64,000 nucleotides of DNA, from NCBI GenBank assembly GCA_000508865.1, contig BAHP02000015.1, forward strand, positions 1 through 64,000. The letters are read 5' to 3'. Shown here piece after piece: positions 24,024-34,285 of the stretch. How positions within the stretch are numbered: the first letter of the stretch is position 1; every line of letters begins with the position of its first letter. The notes under the pieces were generated by a model. That model was not told where the DNA came from and searched no databases. It saw nothing but the letters and a program-made list of their open reading frames with translations. Both the position numbers and the translations under genes were made by a program. Source of the stretch: Clostridiales bacterium VE202-01 (GTDB taxonomy: Bacteria; Bacillota_I; Bacilli_A; Erysipelotrichales; Coprobacillaceae).

Positions 24024-24056
24024 AAAAAAACAGAGGCACCTGAAAGAACCTTCTGC
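24024..24056 (-). terminator. Expression-platform terminator of the TPP riboswitch
   Basis: CAGA-A-GGT pairs with GCC-TCTG on the minus strand (24056-24031), followed by seven T, directly ahead of the thiC ribosome site. It would form when TPP is bound. Confidence 0.75.
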
Positions 24057-24073
24057 AAACAATCAAAATTACT

Positions 24074-24150
24074 GTTTCCCTACGTTGGCATTATCCAAAT
24101 CAGGTTATGGGTCTAAGTCTAAAGCTTACTCTCAGCAAATGCTCCCCGTT
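24074..24150 (-). promoter_or_regulatory. TPP riboswitch
   Basis: The minus strand shows the conserved elements: GGGGAGC, GCTGAGA, ACCC, AACCTGATTTGGATAATGCC and CGTAGGGA. It sits between promoter 24166-24194 and thiC and represses thiamine synthesis genes when thiamine diphosphate is abundant. Confidence 0.96.
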
Positions 24151-24165
24151 TATTTATTTAATTTT

Positions 24166-24194
24166 ATTATAAGTCTTCTATTTATAAATGTCAA
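24166..24194 (-). promoter_or_regulatory. Promoter of the thi operon
   Basis: Consensus TTGACA (24194-24189), 17-nt spacer, TATAAT (24171-24166) on the minus strand, starting just before the TPP aptamer. Confidence 0.85.
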
Positions 24195-24410
24195 AAATGT
24201 GCTATTTCTGTATCTTTTAAAAAAATTATGAAATTTTTTTATTATAGTTTTAATTATAGCTATTCATGATTCTTTAGTTCCATTATATCTATCTCTTAAT
24301 ATTTCTATGGTTATCTGATTAATAAAATTATAAATCTTAGACTTTATTAAACAAACTAAAACTTAATAATCTTTCTACTATAACATTGTTTCTTTAGCAC
24401 TTTAAAATAA

Positions 24411-24449
24411 CAAAAAAGGAAGAATTAAGCTTATTCTTAAAACTTCCTT
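24411..24449 (-). terminator. Terminator of the PL8 lyase gene
   Basis: AAGGAAG (24416-24422) pairs with CTTCCTT (24443-24449); the inner sequence also pairs partly. Six T follow on the minus strand. The neighbouring 24195-24410 is gene-free. Confidence 0.75.
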
Positions 24450-24464
24450 ATTTATAATTTTGAT

Positions 24465-27400
24465 CTAAGATTCTCTTTTTTTCAATAAAACAATCGTCAC
24501 TGCCATTAGCATCATTGATCCTAATGAACCATATACAAAACTATCATCACCAGTTTTAATACTTAATGTATCTTCATTACTTTGTTCTATTAAACTGTCG
24601 ATTGCTTTTGCTAGATCATTTTGAACTGCTATTACCTCAGCTTCTGTTGCTTCTTCATTAGCGTATATTGCTTGAGCATCTGATAATGTTTCTAACATCA
24701 CCTTATAACTAGCCAAACTATAATTTGCTCGATCTAATCGTTTTGCTTGATCAATTAGTTCTTGTAATAAATCTTTATTTGGTTTTAGTCTTAAATCTAA
24801 ATAGGCTTTAACTAGCACATTATATGCAGCATCCACTTGTTCTTGAGTTGCTTCATCATTTTCTAATACATTTTTAGCACTATTTAAAGCTTCTTTGAAT
24901 CCTGACCATGATGATGCTAAATATTTACTTTCTTCACTATCTTTTACTTTATTGTAGAAAGCTTCTAATAATGTCTTATCTACTTTTTCCACTAATCCTG
25001 TTATAGCATTTTGTAAAGCATTTGTTGCTGCATCTACTTCATCCTGCAATGCATTTTCATCAGCAAGTACTTCATTAGCTTTAGCTAGCGCATCAGCTAC
25101 AACAGCCCATGATTCATCAGTATAATCACTACTATCTAATTTAGCTGCTTGAGCTACTAAAATCTCTAATAATGCTTTATCGCCTTTAATAAAATCCAAC
25201 ATTTGAATTGCTGTTGCTAAGCGATCAAATGATGCATTTACTGTTTCTTGACTAACATTTTCATCTTCTAAGATTGCTTTAGCTTCTTGTAAAGCTGCTT
25301 TAAATTCGTTTACTACAGCAGGAACTACTGCTTCTAAATCTTCATCAGTAATTTTATCAGCTACTTCAACAGCTATTTCTAATCCGCGTTTATCAGCTTT
25401 TTTCACTAATCCTTCAACAGCAGTCATCAAATCAGCTAAAACTTGATCAACTTCTTCTTGACTAACACTTTCGTTTTCTAAAACATTTTTTGCCTGTTCC
25501 ATTGCTTCACTGAATCCTTGCCAGCTTGCAGGAGTATAAGTTTCACTTACTTTATCTTTATTTTTATCATAAATTTCTTGTAATGAATCTTTATCAACTT
25601 GAGCTTCTTTAACTGTAATCGTTATTTCAACATTTACTCCTGCTGTTGTCTTAGCACTAATTGTAGCTATTCCCATTCCAACAGCACTTAATTTTCCATC
25701 AGCATCTATTTTAATAACTGATTCATCACTGCTTGACCAGATAATATATTGATGTGTTGCATTTTCTGGCGTAATATTTGCACTTAATTGATGAATATCT
25801 CCTAAAAATAATGTATCGACCGTATTCAATAAAGATAAACCTTCAACTTTAATTACTTTTCCGGCACTAGGTGTAATATTGATCGTACATTCAGCTTTAA
25901 CAGTCGGATCTTTAATCGAATATGCCGTTATTATTGCCTTTCCTGATTCACCTTTGATCGTAATCTTACCATTATTGTTGACAGATACTAAGCTTGGATT
26001 TGATGACTCCCAGGCAATACTAGAAGCCGTTACATTTTCAGGATCAGTTGTAATTACAAGAGTCGTTGTTTGTCCCTTCAACATGCTCATTTTATTATCT
26101 ACAAATGAGATATTATTGATATCTTGAACACTAGGATTATCAACTGTTGTTCCCATTACCTGGAATTCATAAATAGAATATCCATATCCGGTATTAGCTA
26201 AAATTCCCTGCATCCGGACATATCTACCAACATAATCTTGAGAAAATACATGTTTTGTCCAATCATTTTGCACACTATTATTACTAATATGGGCCATGTC
26301 GATCCAAGTTTCACCATCCTCAGATATTTGTAATTTAAACTCTTTTGCTGAAGCAACTTCCCATAATATATTGACTGCTTGAATAATACAATCTGATTCT
26401 AAATCTACATAAAACCATTCATCATTTGTTCTTCTTGAAGCCCAGCGGGTTGCAGTACTTCCATCTACAGCATATTTTTCAGCTTTTCCAGTTCCATCAC
26501 TTGGATGTAAACCACTACTATAGGCTGGTTTATTAAGCGCTAGATTCCATGGTTCTAATTCAACATCATTTTCACTTCCCGTTCTTTGTAGAACTCTAAA
26601 AGCAAATAATGAATATTGTGATTCGCTTACACCTTGAATCTTTACATAACGTGCCGTTACTGATTCATCAAAATCATAACGAACGTACTGACCATATTTA
26701 GCTTCTGTTTCTGATTTAATATTCTTCCAATTTGTTCCATCATTAGAAACCAAAATATCATAACTTTCACCATTTGAATACCATTTAAGATCAATCGCAT
26801 CAAAAGATGTTTCTTTTTTTAAATCTACCTGAATCCATTCTTTTCCTTGCGAATTAGATTGCCATCTTGCAATATCCATATCACCATCAACAGCATTAGT
26901 AACTGCATAACCAGCTGTTGAAGAACTTGCTGTTACTGCCTTTTTTAAAGCCATATCTTTATATACTGTGACTGGTAAAACAGCTGATACATCAGTTCCC
27001 TTGACTTGCAGCTCAACTGTAGCACTACCTTGTTTCATAAACTGTAATGTACCATTTTTAAATGTAACAACACTATCATTATTTGAATTATAAATAAGCG
27101 TACTTTGGGCATTCATTGGTGCTGTTTTAACTGCTGGAACTACATCATAATCAATAACTCCATCGATACTTTTATCAACAAATCGAATTTGCTGGACATC
27201 AGCATTTTCAGGCACATAACTCAAAGTAACATCTGAAATCATACTATCTTTTGATGGTGTTATTTTTAAATAATCGATATTTTCTGCTAATTCTGGAATA
27301 ATAATATTTATTTTTGTATAACCATCATTAGTATCTACTGCCTCTTTTGCAACAGTTAATGGGGTATAATCTATACCATTATTTGATATCGAAATATCTA

Positions 27401-30400
27401 CATTGCCACCTTCTTTAACGTAAGCTGTGATCGTACCATCTTTAATATTTGTATAACTATATAACAATTCAGCATCATCACTGGTAGCCATTACGACATC
27501 ATCATCTAAATAAGTTGTAAAATCAACATCAGTAGTTAAATATATTTTACTGTCATTTTGCATTAAATCTTTTAATAATTTAAGATCACTAGCATTTTTC
27601 ATCGTAGCATCAAATCTAGTAAATTGTGGTGCCCATACTTTAGTTGGATGATCACAAACCTCAATTTTAAGATAATTAGCATCTTCATTAATTCCACTCT
27701 CTGGTGTCGATAAATTTTGTTTAAACCAGCCATTTTTAGTATTGACAGCTGGCGAAGTACGATAAGCTTGTTCTTGCCATGTATTACCATCCTGTGATGT
27801 ATACATGTTGATCGTTCCGATCGAATTATCATAACCATATACTTCTAATGTAAAATCTTGAAGTCCTGGCAGCATATAAACGATCGACTCAACACTATTT
27901 CTATCTGAACCAACGCGTTTAATTCGAGTAGTATCACTTTCAAAATTATTCGCCTGTCCATTTTGTCCCGCATTCGCTGAATCAAAATCCCAATTTGATG
28001 TATGACTCAACATCTTATCCATTGTTTCAAATTCATCAAAAAATGAAGTTGTAGCAGTTGACGTAAAAGAAACTTCGCTTCCGAATTCACTAATATTTTC
28101 ACCATTTTTAGCTTGAACATTCAAATAATAAGTAGCCCCTGGTGTTAATCCATAGATCCGTGTTGTTAAATCATCAGTTTCTAAAACATTTGTATATTTA
28201 CCACTTTCATTACCATAGTGAATCAAATAGCTTTTAGCATTTATTTCACGATTTACAGCTACTACTAAAGCATCATCATCCATATAAATATCAGTGATTG
28301 AAGTCGGTTTTAAATCCACATCATCATGTGAAAAAGCAACCTGGAAACATTTACCATCTGCATTTTTAACATTAACTTTAATAATCGTCGTTGGTGCCAT
28401 TTGGATAACTTCAATGCCTTCATCAGCACTAACTAATCCCTGTACCTCACGATTAATTTCTAAAGTTATATAATCATTATTTTGTTGAGTCGTATCGGTA
28501 ACAGAAACATTCAAGCCATTATCAGTATCATTGATCATAACTGAGGCCGCGCTATCACTTGTTACATAATTTTTAACATCACCTAAATCAACTGAATTAT
28601 ATCCATCCTGCCAAAAATTAACACCTAATGTTCCTAAACTCTTTTCATATACTGCATGCACTTTATCATCTTGACGAATAATTTCAATATCACTATTTGA
28701 AGCATATGCAGCGGTTTCACTGACTGATTTTCCTGGTAATAATACATATGCATATGATCCATCAGCAGCGCCATTTCCATTTTCACTATGATCTGTCCAA
28801 ACAGTAAAATAATCGGCATTATATGTCGTCGTATCGCGATTATATTCTCCTAAAGATGACCATGTTCCTGATCTAGTTTCACTTTTTACATTGATGTCTA
28901 AACTATTAGGGAAATAAAATCCGATTTCAGAATCTTCAACATTCCCTTGCATATTAAATGTTTTTACATTACTATAAGCAGTTTCTATACCATCCATGCT
29001 CATTGTCTGCTCATTACCATCTACATAATATGTTCTATTGTGATCATCAATTTTATAATTTTCAAGTGTTGTTTCTACATCATATTGTCCACTAATATTG
29101 CTTCCTAAAGCAACAACTTCATCATCAAACATAAACCATGACTTTTTAGCTTTTAAATTATGAGTTGTCATAGCTAGATCCATCCCTGATACACCATATA
29201 CACCATCACTTACACCACCAGCAAAGGCATTGAGATTATATTGTGATCCTTGATTTCTGCCATATACTGAAGTTGCCCCAGGAATGCGATACCAATCTTT
29301 GGTTGCCTTTTCGACTCCTTCGCTACGTTCTAGATCATTTGTATATAAGTAAGTAGCACCATTTCCAATATACCATCCTTTATTATTAGAATCGCCACCT
29401 TCATAAGTTTTAATAGTTGGTGAAGCCATGGCAATCGTATAAGCCCAGCCCTCTTTTGACCAATGGATCGTCCGAGCACCATTATTCATTTGATAAGTCG
29501 TTCCATCAAAACTTATTGGCATGATATTATTATCATCTAAAATATTATTTACTTTAACTACTGTATCTAATGGGAATTTATACCAAGGGGTATCAGCACT
29601 AGCATTCATTTGTTCAATCATAAATTCATTGCTAAACCACTGTTTGATACAGCCTTTAAATTGATTTTGAATATTTTCTGGCGCATTTTGACATAACATT
29701 AACATCGCATTTGCAATGATCAATGCCCCACGAGGCTGCGTAGTATCAGTTCTTGTAATTTCTCTACCACGAAAAGCATCCATACTTAAACCATTATAAA
29801 CCATTGGTTCATATGAATCTAAGACCCAGTCATATACAATATTCGCACTATCTTCTCCTAGATCCCAATCTGTTCCTGAAAGCATGTATATTAAATATGC
29901 TGTATCTGTTAGACACATCAATCCATATCCACCATTATAAGGAAAAGTTGTATGCTGAATAAATGTTCCATCTTCATAGTAACCGTCAGGGAAAGATCCA
30001 TCACCCTGCTCTGTATATTTTAATACCGTTGGCATTACTGATTGAATATGACTCATATATGATGAATCTTCTGTTAATAAACCAGTATACATACTCACAC
30101 GTTCATTCCATGTTGAATTTGCTCCTGTAAAAGATGTCCAGTTAACAAATTCCGCCATTGTTGCAGCGTATTTATCAATCGTCTCTTTATCCAAATCATC
30201 ATATAAAAGAAGTAATGTTTCTCCTAAATAAACCGGAGCTCCTAAACGCCAAGAAAACCAGTTACCATAAGGGACTGTTTTACTGCCTTGTTTGAATTCT
30301 TGATTATAATGATATTCATTCATGAATTCTAATGCCATTTTAATGCTTTCAAACATATCTTCATTTTTATATAATGCACAGCCTTTGGTCTCATATGCTA

Positions 30401-30830
30401 AAGCCATAGCTCTAAGATATTGATATGTAAATTGAATTGAATTTGCATTAATATACGCATTGCTGCCACTACGGCGTTTACCTAGCGGATACTCAGGAAA
30501 AATATAGTCATTCGATGGATCTAAATTAGGATCCAAAGCCGTATCCTCAGCATTCATATAATTTCCTTTTATTGCATTAGAGATAGGATTTTTATTCATA
30601 TTATCCCAATACAACTGTGCTGTATCATTAATAGACTGTAACATCGGTTTTACATCTGGATCATTAATATCATAGCTGCCGCCAACCGCCATATCGTGAA
30701 ATTTTTCACGCATAAGCGCATATTGATCAACATCATCTTGTGCTTTGATCGTTACAATACCGCTCGTAATCGATGTCATTAATAAAAAAGCACTAACGAT
30801 CATAATAAATATTTTTTTAATGTGCTGCAT
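24465..30830 (-). CDS. Giant surface-anchored polysaccharide lyase family 8 (hyaluronate/chondroitin/xanthan lyase type)
   Basis: 2121 residues from ATG 30830 (GGAG 5 nt upstream). Domain order: signal peptide (1-33); PL8 alpha/alpha toroid and beta domains (about 35-830) with likely catalytic Asn238, His293 and Tyr302 (DGTFIQHTTFPYNGGYG) and FRGREITR; fibronectin III (about 840-925); a jelly-roll-like region (930-1075) and a linker domain; two F5/8-type (CBM32-like) carbohydrate-binding domains (about 1290-1415, 1427-1558); two Big_2 Ig-like domains (1565-1740); five FIVAR helical repeats (1743-2080); a C-terminal IKTGDD motif, membrane helix and KKRES tail. The end resembles a sortase signal but lacks the LPxTG proline. 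PL8 enzymes cleave uronic-acid polysaccharides by beta-elimination, so host glycosaminoglycan use is likely. Monocistronic. Confidence 0.9.
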   Translation of the reverse strand: MQHIKKIFIMIVSAFLLMTSITSGIVTIKAQDDVDQYALMREKFHDMAVGGSYDINDPDVKPMLQSINDTAQLYWDNMNKNPISNAIKGNYMNAEDTALDPNLDPSNDYIFPEYPLGKRRSGSNAYINANSIQFTYQYLRAMALAYETKGCALYKNEDMFESIKMALEFMNEYHYNQEFKQGSKTVPYGNWFSWRLGAPVYLGETLLLLYDDLDKETIDKYAATMAEFVNWTSFTGANSTWNERVSMYTGLLTEDSSYMSHIQSVMPTVLKYTEQGDGSFPDGYYEDGTFIQHTTFPYNGGYGLMCLTDTAYLIYMLSGTDWDLGEDSANIVYDWVLDSYEPMVYNGLSMDAFRGREITRTDTTQPRGALIIANAMLMLCQNAPENIQNQFKGCIKQWFSNEFMIEQMNASADTPWYKFPLDTVVKVNNILDDNNIMPISFDGTTYQMNNGARTIHWSKEGWAYTIAMASPTIKTYEGGDSNNKGWYIGNGATYLYTNDLERSEGVEKATKDWYRIPGATSVYGRNQGSQYNLNAFAGGVSDGVYGVSGMDLAMTTHNLKAKKSWFMFDDEVVALGSNISGQYDVETTLENYKIDDHNRTYYVDGNEQTMSMDGIETAYSNVKTFNMQGNVEDSEIGFYFPNSLDINVKSETRSGTWSSLGEYNRDTTTYNADYFTVWTDHSENGNGAADGSYAYVLLPGKSVSETAAYASNSDIEIIRQDDKVHAVYEKSLGTLGVNFWQDGYNSVDLGDVKNYVTSDSAASVMINDTDNGLNVSVTDTTQQNNDYITLEINREVQGLVSADEGIEVIQMAPTTIIKVNVKNADGKCFQVAFSHDDVDLKPTSITDIYMDDDALVVAVNREINAKSYLIHYGNESGKYTNVLETDDLTTRIYGLTPGATYYLNVQAKNGENISEFGSEVSFTSTATTSFFDEFETMDKMLSHTSNWDFDSANAGQNGQANNFESDTTRIKRVGSDRNSVESIVYMLPGLQDFTLEVYGYDNSIGTINMYTSQDGNTWQEQAYRTSPAVNTKNGWFKQNLSTPESGINEDANYLKIEVCDHPTKVWAPQFTRFDATMKNASDLKLLKDLMQNDSKIYLTTDVDFTTYLDDDVVMATSDDAELLYSYTNIKDGTITAYVKEGGNVDISISNNGIDYTPLTVAKEAVDTNDGYTKINIIIPELAENIDYLKITPSKDSMISDVTLSYVPENADVQQIRFVDKSIDGVIDYDVVPAVKTAPMNAQSTLIYNSNNDSVVTFKNGTLQFMKQGSATVELQVKGTDVSAVLPVTVYKDMALKKAVTASSSTAGYAVTNAVDGDMDIARWQSNSQGKEWIQVDLKKETSFDAIDLKWYSNGESYDILVSNDGTNWKNIKSETEAKYGQYVRYDFDESVTARYVKIQGVSESQYSLFAFRVLQRTGSENDVELEPWNLALNKPAYSSGLHPSDGTGKAEKYAVDGSTATRWASRRTNDEWFYVDLESDCIIQAVNILWEVASAKEFKLQISEDGETWIDMAHISNNSVQNDWTKHVFSQDYVGRYVRMQGILANTGYGYSIYEFQVMGTTVDNPSVQDINNISFVDNKMSMLKGQTTTLVITTDPENVTASSIAWESSNPSLVSVNNNGKITIKGESGKAIITAYSIKDPTVKAECTINITPSAGKVIKVEGLSLLNTVDTLFLGDIHQLSANITPENATHQYIIWSSSDESVIKIDADGKLSAVGMGIATISAKTTAGVNVEITITVKEAQVDKDSLQEIYDKNKDKVSETYTPASWQGFSEAMEQAKNVLENESVSQEEVDQVLADLMTAVEGLVKKADKRGLEIAVEVADKITDEDLEAVVPAVVNEFKAALQEAKAILEDENVSQETVNASFDRLATAIQMLDFIKGDKALLEILVAQAAKLDSSDYTDESWAVVADALAKANEVLADENALQDEVDAATNALQNAITGLVEKVDKTLLEAFYNKVKDSEESKYLASSWSGFKEALNSAKNVLENDEATQEQVDAAYNVLVKAYLDLRLKPNKDLLQELIDQAKRLDRANYSLASYKVMLETLSDAQAIYANEEATEAEVIAVQNDLAKAIDSLIEQSNEDTLSIKTGDDSFVYGSLGSMMLMAVTIVLLKKRES

Positions 30831-31200
30831 TATTTCTCCACTTCCCTTCTTTTTTAATACCATATTATTTATTAACATCCCATTCCCACAATAAATCCTT
30901 AATTTTTTAATCATCCAATATTACTACGTTTAACTTTTTTCATTTACAAATTTATTTAATAGCTCATTATTTAAACATAGTAACAATAATAAATCTTATC
31001 CTTTTAGACCTATCCTCCTTTCAAAACGTATTTATATAAAATATTTTATCATAACCTCTTTTTTACTATAAAGTTAGAATATTTGTAACTTTTTTTTACA
31101 AAAATTACAACAAGTTTTTATCGTTAATAACAACATTTTTTAACTTTTAGCCATCATGATAAAACACGTATCTTGTAACAGATTCTTTTATATTTTAAGT
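30831..31200. other. Leader/intergenic region upstream of the PL8 gene
   Basis: About 370 bp. On the minus strand a strong AAAGGAGG near 31013-31021 has no ORF behind it. TTGTAA...TTACAA at about 31082-31103 is an inverted repeat around a T run. No clear promoter was identified. Confidence 0.4.
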
Positions 31201-31235
31201 AAAAAAAGAAGCGTTGATTTATTATCCAACACTTC
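31201..31235 (-). terminator. Terminator of the histidine phosphatase gene
   Basis: A 9-bp stem (31208-31216 with 31227-31235, one G-T pair), followed on the minus strand by seven T. Confidence 0.8.
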
Positions 31236-31287
31236 CTTATTTCTATTCTTCAACAAATTCTTTCTAATCATATTTCAAAATATTCAA

Positions 31288-31815
31288 TTAATAATCATAC
31301 TTCAATAATTCACAATTATCAGTTTGATAATTAAAAATATCATCATTGGTCATATCATTAAAATAACTATGAACAGCCCGACAAACTGCACCATGACAAA
31401 CTAATAAAACATCATTATCAACTGCCTGATTTTTTATTTCATCAAGAAATTCATAGACTCGTTTACACAATTCAATAAATGATTCACCACCTGGATAACG
31501 AAACGCTAAATTATGTTTATTATTTAAAAAACCTTCATCTTTACGATGTATTCCTTCATATTTTCCAAAATTAATTTCAATGATACGTGGTTCAACGATC
31601 ATTTCTAATTGTCGAACATTAGCTAAATTTGCTGTGTCAACTGCTCTTTGTAACGGTGAAACGTAGAGATAGCGATAATTTACTGACTGTAACGACACTG
31701 CTAGCTTTTTAGCTTGTTCAATTCCTTTTTCAGTCAATCTAGCATCACTAATACCGCAAACTAAATTTTTAACATTATAATCAGTTTCCCCATGTCTTGT
31801 GATATATAAACTCAT
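31288..31815 (-). CDS. Histidine phosphatase family protein (phosphoglycerate mutase-like)
   Basis: A 175-residue protein. The phospho-acceptor RHGETDYN is at residues 7-14, Arg at SPLQRAVDTA, Glu in EINFGKYEG, and the second catalytic His in LVCHGAVCRAV, all features of the branch-1 histidine phosphatases (GpmB/CobC/PhoE-type). It is shorter than glycolytic mutase, so a phosphatase acting on small phosphate esters is more likely. GGGAGGT precedes the ATG. Alone in its transcription unit. Confidence 0.88.
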   Translation of the reverse strand: MSLYITRHGETDYNVKNLVCGISDARLTEKGIEQAKKLAVSLQSVNYRYLYVSPLQRAVDTANLANVRQLEMIVEPRIIEINFGKYEGIHRKDEGFLNNKHNLAFRYPGGESFIELCKRVYEFLDEIKNQAVDNDVLLVCHGAVCRAVHSYFNDMTNDDIFNYQTDNCELLKYDY

Positions 31816-31852
31816 TTCCTTACCTCCCTATCAAAAGCATTTTAACATAAGA

Positions 31853-31886
31853 TAAAAAAAAGACAAGGTCCCTTGCCTCCTTGTCT
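31853..31886 (-). terminator. Terminator of the Fe-alcohol dehydrogenase gene
   Basis: AGACAAGG (31861-31868) pairs with CCTTGTCT (31879-31886); eight T follow on the minus strand. Confidence 0.85.
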
Positions 31887-31898
31887 AGTTTTTAAAAT

Positions 31899-33116
31899 TT
31901 AAAAATCAATTTCGCTATCATAATAGCAAGCTTTTAATAATTTTACCATCTCTTCTTGAGTTGGAATTCTTGGATTTGATCCTGTACATGCATCTTCAAT
32001 TGCTAGAGCGGCAATATTTTCAACTCGAGCTAAGAAAACATCTTCAGGTACAAACCCTACCTCAGCAGGTAGACCATCTGCTCCATAGTGATTGATTGAA
32101 TGTGGAATATTTAAATCATCATTCATCTTGCGTAAATATGCAATCAATAATGCTACTTTTTCATCATCACTATTTCCACCTAAATGCATATAATCGGCAA
32201 TTACACCATAACGTTTTTTTGCTGTTTCATCTTTAGCGTTAAATGCAATTACTTTAGGTAAATACATCGCATTAGCAGCCCCATGAATGATATGACCACC
32301 TTGATCAACAAAAGCTGCACCTGTCTTATGTGCCATTGAATGAACGATTCCTAATAAAGCATTAGAAAACGCTTGTCCCGCTAAACATTGAGCATCATGC
32401 ATATCATCACGACATGCCATATCTCCGTTATAAGATTTAACTAAATTTGCCTGAATCATTTCAATTGCATGAATTGCAAGCGGATCAGTATAGTTACAGT
32501 TTGCAGTAGATACATATGCTTCAATTGCATGAGTCATCGCATCCATACCTGTATGAGCTACTAATTTAACTGGCATCGTTTCTGCTAAATCAGGATCTAC
32601 GATAGCAACATCAGGTGTAATTTCAAAATCGGCAATTGGATATTTTACCCCTTTATTGTAATCTGTAATGATTGAAAATGCCGTTACTTCCGTAGCAGTT
32701 CCACTAGTTGAAGGAATTGCACAAAAATGTGCTTTTTGACGTAATTTAGGAATCCCAAATACTTTACACATTTCTTCAAAAGTAATTTCTGGATATTCGT
32801 ATTTGATCCACATTGCTTTAGCTGCATCGATTGGAGAACCCCCACCCATGGCAACGATCCAGTCAGGCTGAAATTCTTCCATTACAGCTGCACCTTTCAT
32901 TACTGTTTCTACTGATGGGTCAGGTTCAATTCCTTCAAATAACTTAACTTCCATCCCTGCTTCTTTTAAATAGTCAACGGCACGATCTAGAAAACCATTA
33001 CGTTTCATACTTCCACCGCCTACACAAACAATTGCTTTTTTACCTTCAAAAGTTTTTAATGCTTCTAAAGAACCTTTTCCATGATATAAATCTCTAGGTA
33101 ATGTAAATCTTTGCAT
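31899..33116 (-). CDS. Iron-containing alcohol dehydrogenase
   Basis: A 405-residue type III alcohol dehydrogenase that reduces aldehydes to alcohols with NAD(P)H during fermentation. Seen: the dinucleotide-binding GGGSPIDAAKAMW, TEVTAFSIITD, the metal-site region MDAMTHAIEAYVST, and GIVHSMAHKTGAAF...GGHIIHGAANA, with the His ligands for Fe. Length is normal for butanol/1,3-propanediol-type enzymes. GGAGGTGC precedes the ATG. A cre-like site overlaps its -10 region, and a divergently numbered LysR gene lies just upstream on the same strand. Confidence 0.92.
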   Translation of the reverse strand: MQRFTLPRDLYHGKGSLEALKTFEGKKAIVCVGGGSMKRNGFLDRAVDYLKEAGMEVKLFEGIEPDPSVETVMKGAAVMEEFQPDWIVAMGGGSPIDAAKAMWIKYEYPEITFEEMCKVFGIPKLRQKAHFCAIPSTSGTATEVTAFSIITDYNKGVKYPIADFEITPDVAIVDPDLAETMPVKLVAHTGMDAMTHAIEAYVSTANCNYTDPLAIHAIEMIQANLVKSYNGDMACRDDMHDAQCLAGQAFSNALLGIVHSMAHKTGAAFVDQGGHIIHGAANAMYLPKVIAFNAKDETAKKRYGVIADYMHLGGNSDDEKVALLIAYLRKMNDDLNIPHSINHYGADGLPAEVGFVPEDVFLARVENIAALAIEDACTGSNPRIPTQEEMVKLLKACYYDSEIDF

Positions 33117-33138
33117 TAATAAGCACCTCCACTATTTG

Positions 33139-33153
33139 ATTATAGCGCTTACA
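33139..33153 (-). promoter_or_regulatory. Promoter -10 and cre-like (CcpA) site of the Fe-alcohol dehydrogenase gene
   Basis: The minus strand TGTAAGCGCTATAA (33153-33140) fits the cre pattern TGWNANCGNTNWCA except for one end base and overlaps TATAAT (33144-33139). The site position suggests catabolite repression. The -35 (TTCGAA) is weak. Confidence 0.45.
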
Positions 33154-33172
33154 AATTTAACTTCGAAGTGAC

Positions 33173-33200
33173 AAAAAAGGAATAGCCCTATTCCTTTTTT
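33173..33200 (-). terminator. Terminator after lysR (likely bidirectional)
   Basis: AAAAAAGGAATAG (33173-33185) and CTATTCCTTTTTT (33188-33200) form a 13-bp inverted repeat with T runs on both strands. Confidence 0.8.
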
Positions 33201-33207
33201 CGTATAC

Positions 33208-34139
33208 CTAAATAATATCTCTATTAAAACTATGTTTTATCTCATTGATAAATCCCTGGTCTTCCTTAGAGATTCGATATCCTTTACGATTGATCAAGAA
33301 ATCATAACAAGTAGTACTATTATCCTGACAAATTTTTGTTTTTAAATTATAACGAATCAAAATTTCTTGAGGAATCGGTGAAACCCACATGTATGTATGA
33401 GGCAGACGGTTAAGCAGTTCAAACTGAATACCTCTTTCATAAATAGTTATCTGTTTTTTAGCCTGTCTTGTTTTATCATTACAATTTGCTGCCACTAAAG
33501 GCAGTGAAGGTAATGAGATATCCCCGTGCGTAATTTCAATCTGATTATTTAAATCATTTAAACTGATTTTTTCTTTATAAGCTAAAGGATTATCATTTGA
33601 AACAAGCAATTGATAGTTAAACTGATGAATTTCTTCATATTCGAGCTCTTTAGTCTTTAATAAATTAATAAAATAATTTTTTCATCTTCAAAAAAACGAA
33701 TAATTCCAATATTCGCATCTCCTTCATAAACCTCTTTGATCGTTTCAAAAGAATTAGTTTCACGATAATTTACTTTAATATTTTTATCTTTCAGATTTAT
33801 CATTGATAAATAATTAGTAAATGCATTTGCAATATAACTAGCTCTTGGTACACATATATCTAAATGAATCGATTTATCATCATAGCTATGATACATCGCT
33901 TCCATTTCATCAACCTGCATAATAATGCTTTTAGCTCGTTCAATAAATTCAGCCCCTTTTTTAGTTGGAACAACTCCTTTAGAAGTTCTTTCAAAAATAA
34001 TTATTTGCATATTTTCTTCTAAATCTTTGATCGTTTTACTTAAGTGCGGTTGATTCATATAGAGATTATTGGCAGCTTTACTTATCGAGCCAGCTTTAGC
34101 CACTTCAATTACGTATTTTAAATGTAATAAATTCATCAT
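33208..34139 (-). CDS. LysR-family transcriptional regulator, frameshifted in this sequence
   Basis: The N-terminal winged helix-turn-helix is typical (LLHLKYVIEVAKAGSISKAANNLYMNQPHLSKTIKDLEE, residues 1-60), followed by the effector domain. The frame breaks after ANIGIIRFFEDEK: as written it ends IILLIY. Adding one base to the six-base run at 33677-33682 gives NYFINLLKTKELEYEEIH and joins the rest (QLLVSNDNPLAYKEK... to the stop at 33208). 932 nt plus one base equals 311 codons, normal for LysR. GGAG precedes the ATG. It reads divergently from the hydrogenase operon and toward the alcohol dehydrogenase gene; either may be a target. Confidence 0.85.
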
Positions 34140-34285
34140 ATTACTTTCTCCTTATGAATTTATTTTAACATATAAATAGTAAATTGTGTTTGATTATTCT
34201 AAATATATACTTTTTTGTCTATTTATTATAACTGTCAAATATATGGGACTTTTATAATTTATGCTATTTAAAGCGGTTTCAAAAC

